Shown here: piece by piece, positions 61,918 to 64,000 of the stretch
How the letters are laid out: the number at the start of each line of letters is the position of its first letter
Position numbering within the stretch: the stretch's first letter is position 1
Source: Pyrocephalus nanus
Taxonomy: Eukaryota; Chordata; Aves; Passeriformes; Tyrannidae
Reading direction: 5' to 3'
Length of the DNA: 64,000 nucleotides
Assembly: GCA_038380795.1 (NCBI GenBank)
Contig: CM076261.1
Coordinates: 8,872,556 to 8,936,555, forward strand
Notes under the pieces: generated by a model
What the model saw: the letters and a program-made list of their open reading frames with translations, nothing else
Databases searched by the model: none
Told to the model about the DNA's origin: nothing
Translations under genes and position numbers: made by a program

Positions 61918-63390
61918 ATAGAATAGAACTATTCATTTAATTTTGAAGGGACTTACAGTGATAGTCTATTTCAACTCCTTGACAACTTTAGGGCTGACTA
62001 AAAGTTAAAGCATGTTGTTAAGGGCACTGTCTAAATGCTTCTGACAGGCTACCAGGCTTGGGCACAATCACCTGTCTAGGAAGCCTGTTCCAGAGTTTGA
62101 GTATCCCCTTGGTAATGAAATGCTTCCTAATGTCAAATCTGAACTTTCTTTGATGGGCATAGTTCTGAATTATACCCAAGCATCCTGTCACTGGATCTCA
62201 GGGAGAAGAGATCAGCACCTCATGCTCCACTTCCCCTCCTCAGAAAGCTGTAGAGTGACAAGATTGCCCCTCAGCTTCCTTTTCTCCAAACTAGACAAAC
62301 CCAGCATTCCCAGCTGCTCTTCATAGGACATTCCTTCCAGCCCTTTCACCAGTTTTGTTGTCTTCTTCAAGTACCTGAACATTTATCTTTAATTGTGGGG
62401 CCCAGAGCTACAGAGTGGTCAAATTGAGGCCTCACCAACACTTCTGTTGACCAGCTGGTTGTGCTATGTCTGGTGCTCCCCAGGCTCTTAGCTGCCAGAG
62501 CACCCTGCTGGCTCCTTTTGAGCCTGCTGCCAAACTGTTAACACCCCCAGATGTCACTTTCTGCAGGGCTGTTCTCCAGCCACTCCTTGTCTAGGTTATA
62601 CTTGTGCCCAGCATTACTCCATCCTAGGTGCAGAAACTTGTTAAATTTCATCCCAGTAATCACAGCCCATTGGTGCAATCTGTCTATATCCCACTGTATG
62701 GCAGCTTGTCCCAAACAACACCTCCCACTGTGGTCTTGTTGGTGTCAAACTTGCTAATGTTGCACTCAACTCCTGCATCCAGATCATTCATAAATATGAG
62801 AAACAGAACTGGCCATAGAACTGATCCCTGAGGAGCACCACTGGTGACCCACTGACAGCCAGATGTAGCCCCATGCACCACAACGCTTTGAGCCCTGCCC
62901 TACAGGCAGTTCCTCACTCAAGCACATCTTAAACCCACTCATCCCACAGCTGAACAACTTGTCCAGAAGGATTCTGTGAAGGACAATATCAAAAGCCTTA
63001 CTAAAATCCAGGAAAAATACATCCACCACCTTCCCTTCATCCACTGGGCAGGTGACCTTATCATAGAAGGATATCAAACTAGTTAAACAGGACTACTTTC
63101 CCTTTGTGAATCTGTGTCGACTGTGCCTGATGAATGCATTGACCTTTAAATGCCTTTCAGCAGTACCCCGTATAACCTTCTTCATACTTTTTTCAGGAAC
63201 TGAGGTTAGAATAACAGGGCTGCAGGTTCCTGGGTCTTCCTTCATGCCCTTTTTGTAAATTGGAATAACACTGTCCAGCTTCCAGTCAACAAGGACCTCC
63301 CCACACTCCCATGACCTTTGATAGATAATCAAAAGGGGTCCTGCCATAACATCCACCAGCTCCTTCAGTACTCCATGGTTTAATTTATCT
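61918..63390 (-). mobile_element. CR1 LINE, 1.47 kb, with decayed reverse transcriptase
   Basis: This is the longest element in the window, a 5'-truncated CR1 on the minus strand. The 3' end lies at 61918 (AATAG-type repeat on the plus strand, then TTTTGAAGGGACTTACAG). From right to left the minus strand encodes the reverse transcriptase: a fingers region with YQRSW and VIPIYKKG (63356-63180), catalytic motif A FLDFSKAFD at 62988-63014, and the SGAPQGS motif at about 62822-62842. The catalytic FADD motif is then reduced at about 62738-62749. A TAG stop interrupts the frame at 63093-63095 and a frameshift lies between about 62880 and 62960. The endonuclease and ORF1 are absent. It cannot transpose. 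Confidence 0.95.
62684..63356 (-). pseudogene. CR1 ORF2 reverse-transcriptase remnant
   Basis: This is the coding part of the CR1 copy, split into three open pieces. The first two (63093-63356 and 62784-63077) are in the same frame and are separated by an in-frame TAG at 63093-63095. The third (62684-62881) is in a different frame after a frameshift, so the reading passes between overlapping ORFs. It would normally be the polymerase that primes reverse transcription at the nick. Motif A with its first catalytic aspartate is preserved, while the FADD motif has lost two residues through an apparent 6-base deletion. It is a dead pseudogene belonging to a mobile element, not a host gene. Confidence 0.9.
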
Positions 63391-63919
63391 AAACTGGTGG
63401 AGACACTATAATTCCATCAAAATAAAAGCACAGATAAAATTTAAAGGAAAAATCAAACACTTTAGTATATCCAAAACTCCTTAAAGGTGCATTTGCAGAT
63501 GGTTCCTATAAGAGGAACCACTAGCAAATGAAAAGACAGAATTCAGAAAAATCTTGATAAATAAAACTATTTTGGAAAAAAATGGGAAAACATAAACTTT
63601 CACTACACTGGAAAAATACTCACCTACAAAAATATGGGATTGAAAAAAGTGGTCTGTTCCAGAGAAAAGGAATTGTGGGTTTCAGTGAAACAAAAATAAA
63701 GTATGAGACAATATTACCATTGCAAAAAGTACCCTATAATAATGCATAAATAGGGAGTTTGACTTGCAGACACTTTGGTAATTGTTATATTTCAGTATAT
63801 GCTAGCAAATTCTCAGCTGAAATACTGCCTTGCTTTGGACACTGAACTTCAAGAAATATCTGGAACCCTTGGAGAAAACAGAATTAAACCAACAATGATA
63901 AGACTAATCTCCGTCCTGG
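63391..63919. other. Unique noncoding sequence
   Basis: No gene or repeat is supported between the long CR1 and the probable CR1 fragment at the window edge. Confidence 0.45.
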
Positions 63920-64000
63920 AAAACATGATGCATAAAGAAAGTTTGAAGAGATTGAGGCTGTGTAAAAAGAGAATGAGAGCAGAGTACACATGACAGATAT
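63920..64000 (+). mobile_element. Possible old CR1 fragment running off the window
   Basis: The plus strand from about 63918 (GGAAAACATGATGCATAAAG, then TTGAAGAGATTGAGGCTGTG and AAAAAGAGAATGAGAG) has the layout of the CR1 segment encoding the ERLKRL-type C-terminal stretch followed by the LE/KRRLR stretch. The peptide HKESLKRLRLCKKRMR fits this loosely. It is diverged and cut by the window edge, so it is a tentative call. Confidence 0.4.

Noticed and set aside
1..64000. Search for tRNA, snRNA, 5S rRNA and CRISPR arrays
   Set aside because: No clear B-box (GGTTCGANTCC) in a tRNA context, no U2 or U6 start sequence, and no regularly spaced direct repeats were seen by eye. A covariance-model scan was not possible.

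Overview
The window looks like bird nuclear DNA. The evidence is a set of CR1 (chicken repeat 1) LINE fragments whose 3' ends carry the avian CR1 signature (direct-strand ATTCTATGATTCTAT, or GAATCACAGAAT on the opposite strand), plus one avian-type retroviral LTR. The CR1 subfamilies at 18.5, 23.8 and 61.9 kb resemble those I associate with songbird and other neoavian genomes. That narrower placement is inference from memory and was not computed.

I found no protein-coding gene, tRNA, rRNA, snRNA or CRISPR array that I can defend. The sequence is A+T-rich and stop-rich in all frames, and nearly all long ORFs are chance. The only ORFs with recognisable homology lie inside CR1 copies. The window is best read as intergenic 'gene desert' or the inside of a large intron.

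Layout: 1-18.5 kb is unique A/T-rich sequence with a strong hairpin at 2.77 kb and a T29 run at 11.84 kb. A minus-strand CR1 with an internal deletion lies at 18.51-18.84 kb. A cluster of three hairpins lies at 23.02-23.08 kb. At 23.75-24.31 kb a G-quadruplex-type G-run abuts an old minus-strand CR1 that was later split by a younger CR1. A short interstitial telomere repeat lies at 25.69 kb. A probable LTR-type repeat lies at 27.6-28.2 kb. Two plus-strand CR1 3' ends lie at 29.10-29.37 and 30.90-31.05 kb. Palindromes occur at 33.46 and 36.61 kb, and a G/T tract at 34.06-34.22 kb. Minus-strand CR1 tails lie at 35.79 and 53.00 kb. An 18-bp tandem duplication lies at 42.32 kb. An internally deleted solo LTR lies at 57.70-57.98 kb. 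The longest element is a 1.47 kb minus-strand CR1 at 61.92-63.39 kb with a decayed reverse transcriptase. A probable further CR1 runs off the right edge.

There are no gene partnerships to describe. The biology visible here is retrotransposon insertion, nesting, truncation and decay on a background that may hold noncoding regulatory DNA or noncoding exons. I found no convincing undescribed system. The most unusual local signals are the dense small palindromes (23.02, 33.46, 36.61 and 2.77 kb) and the nested CR1 that replaced part of its target.
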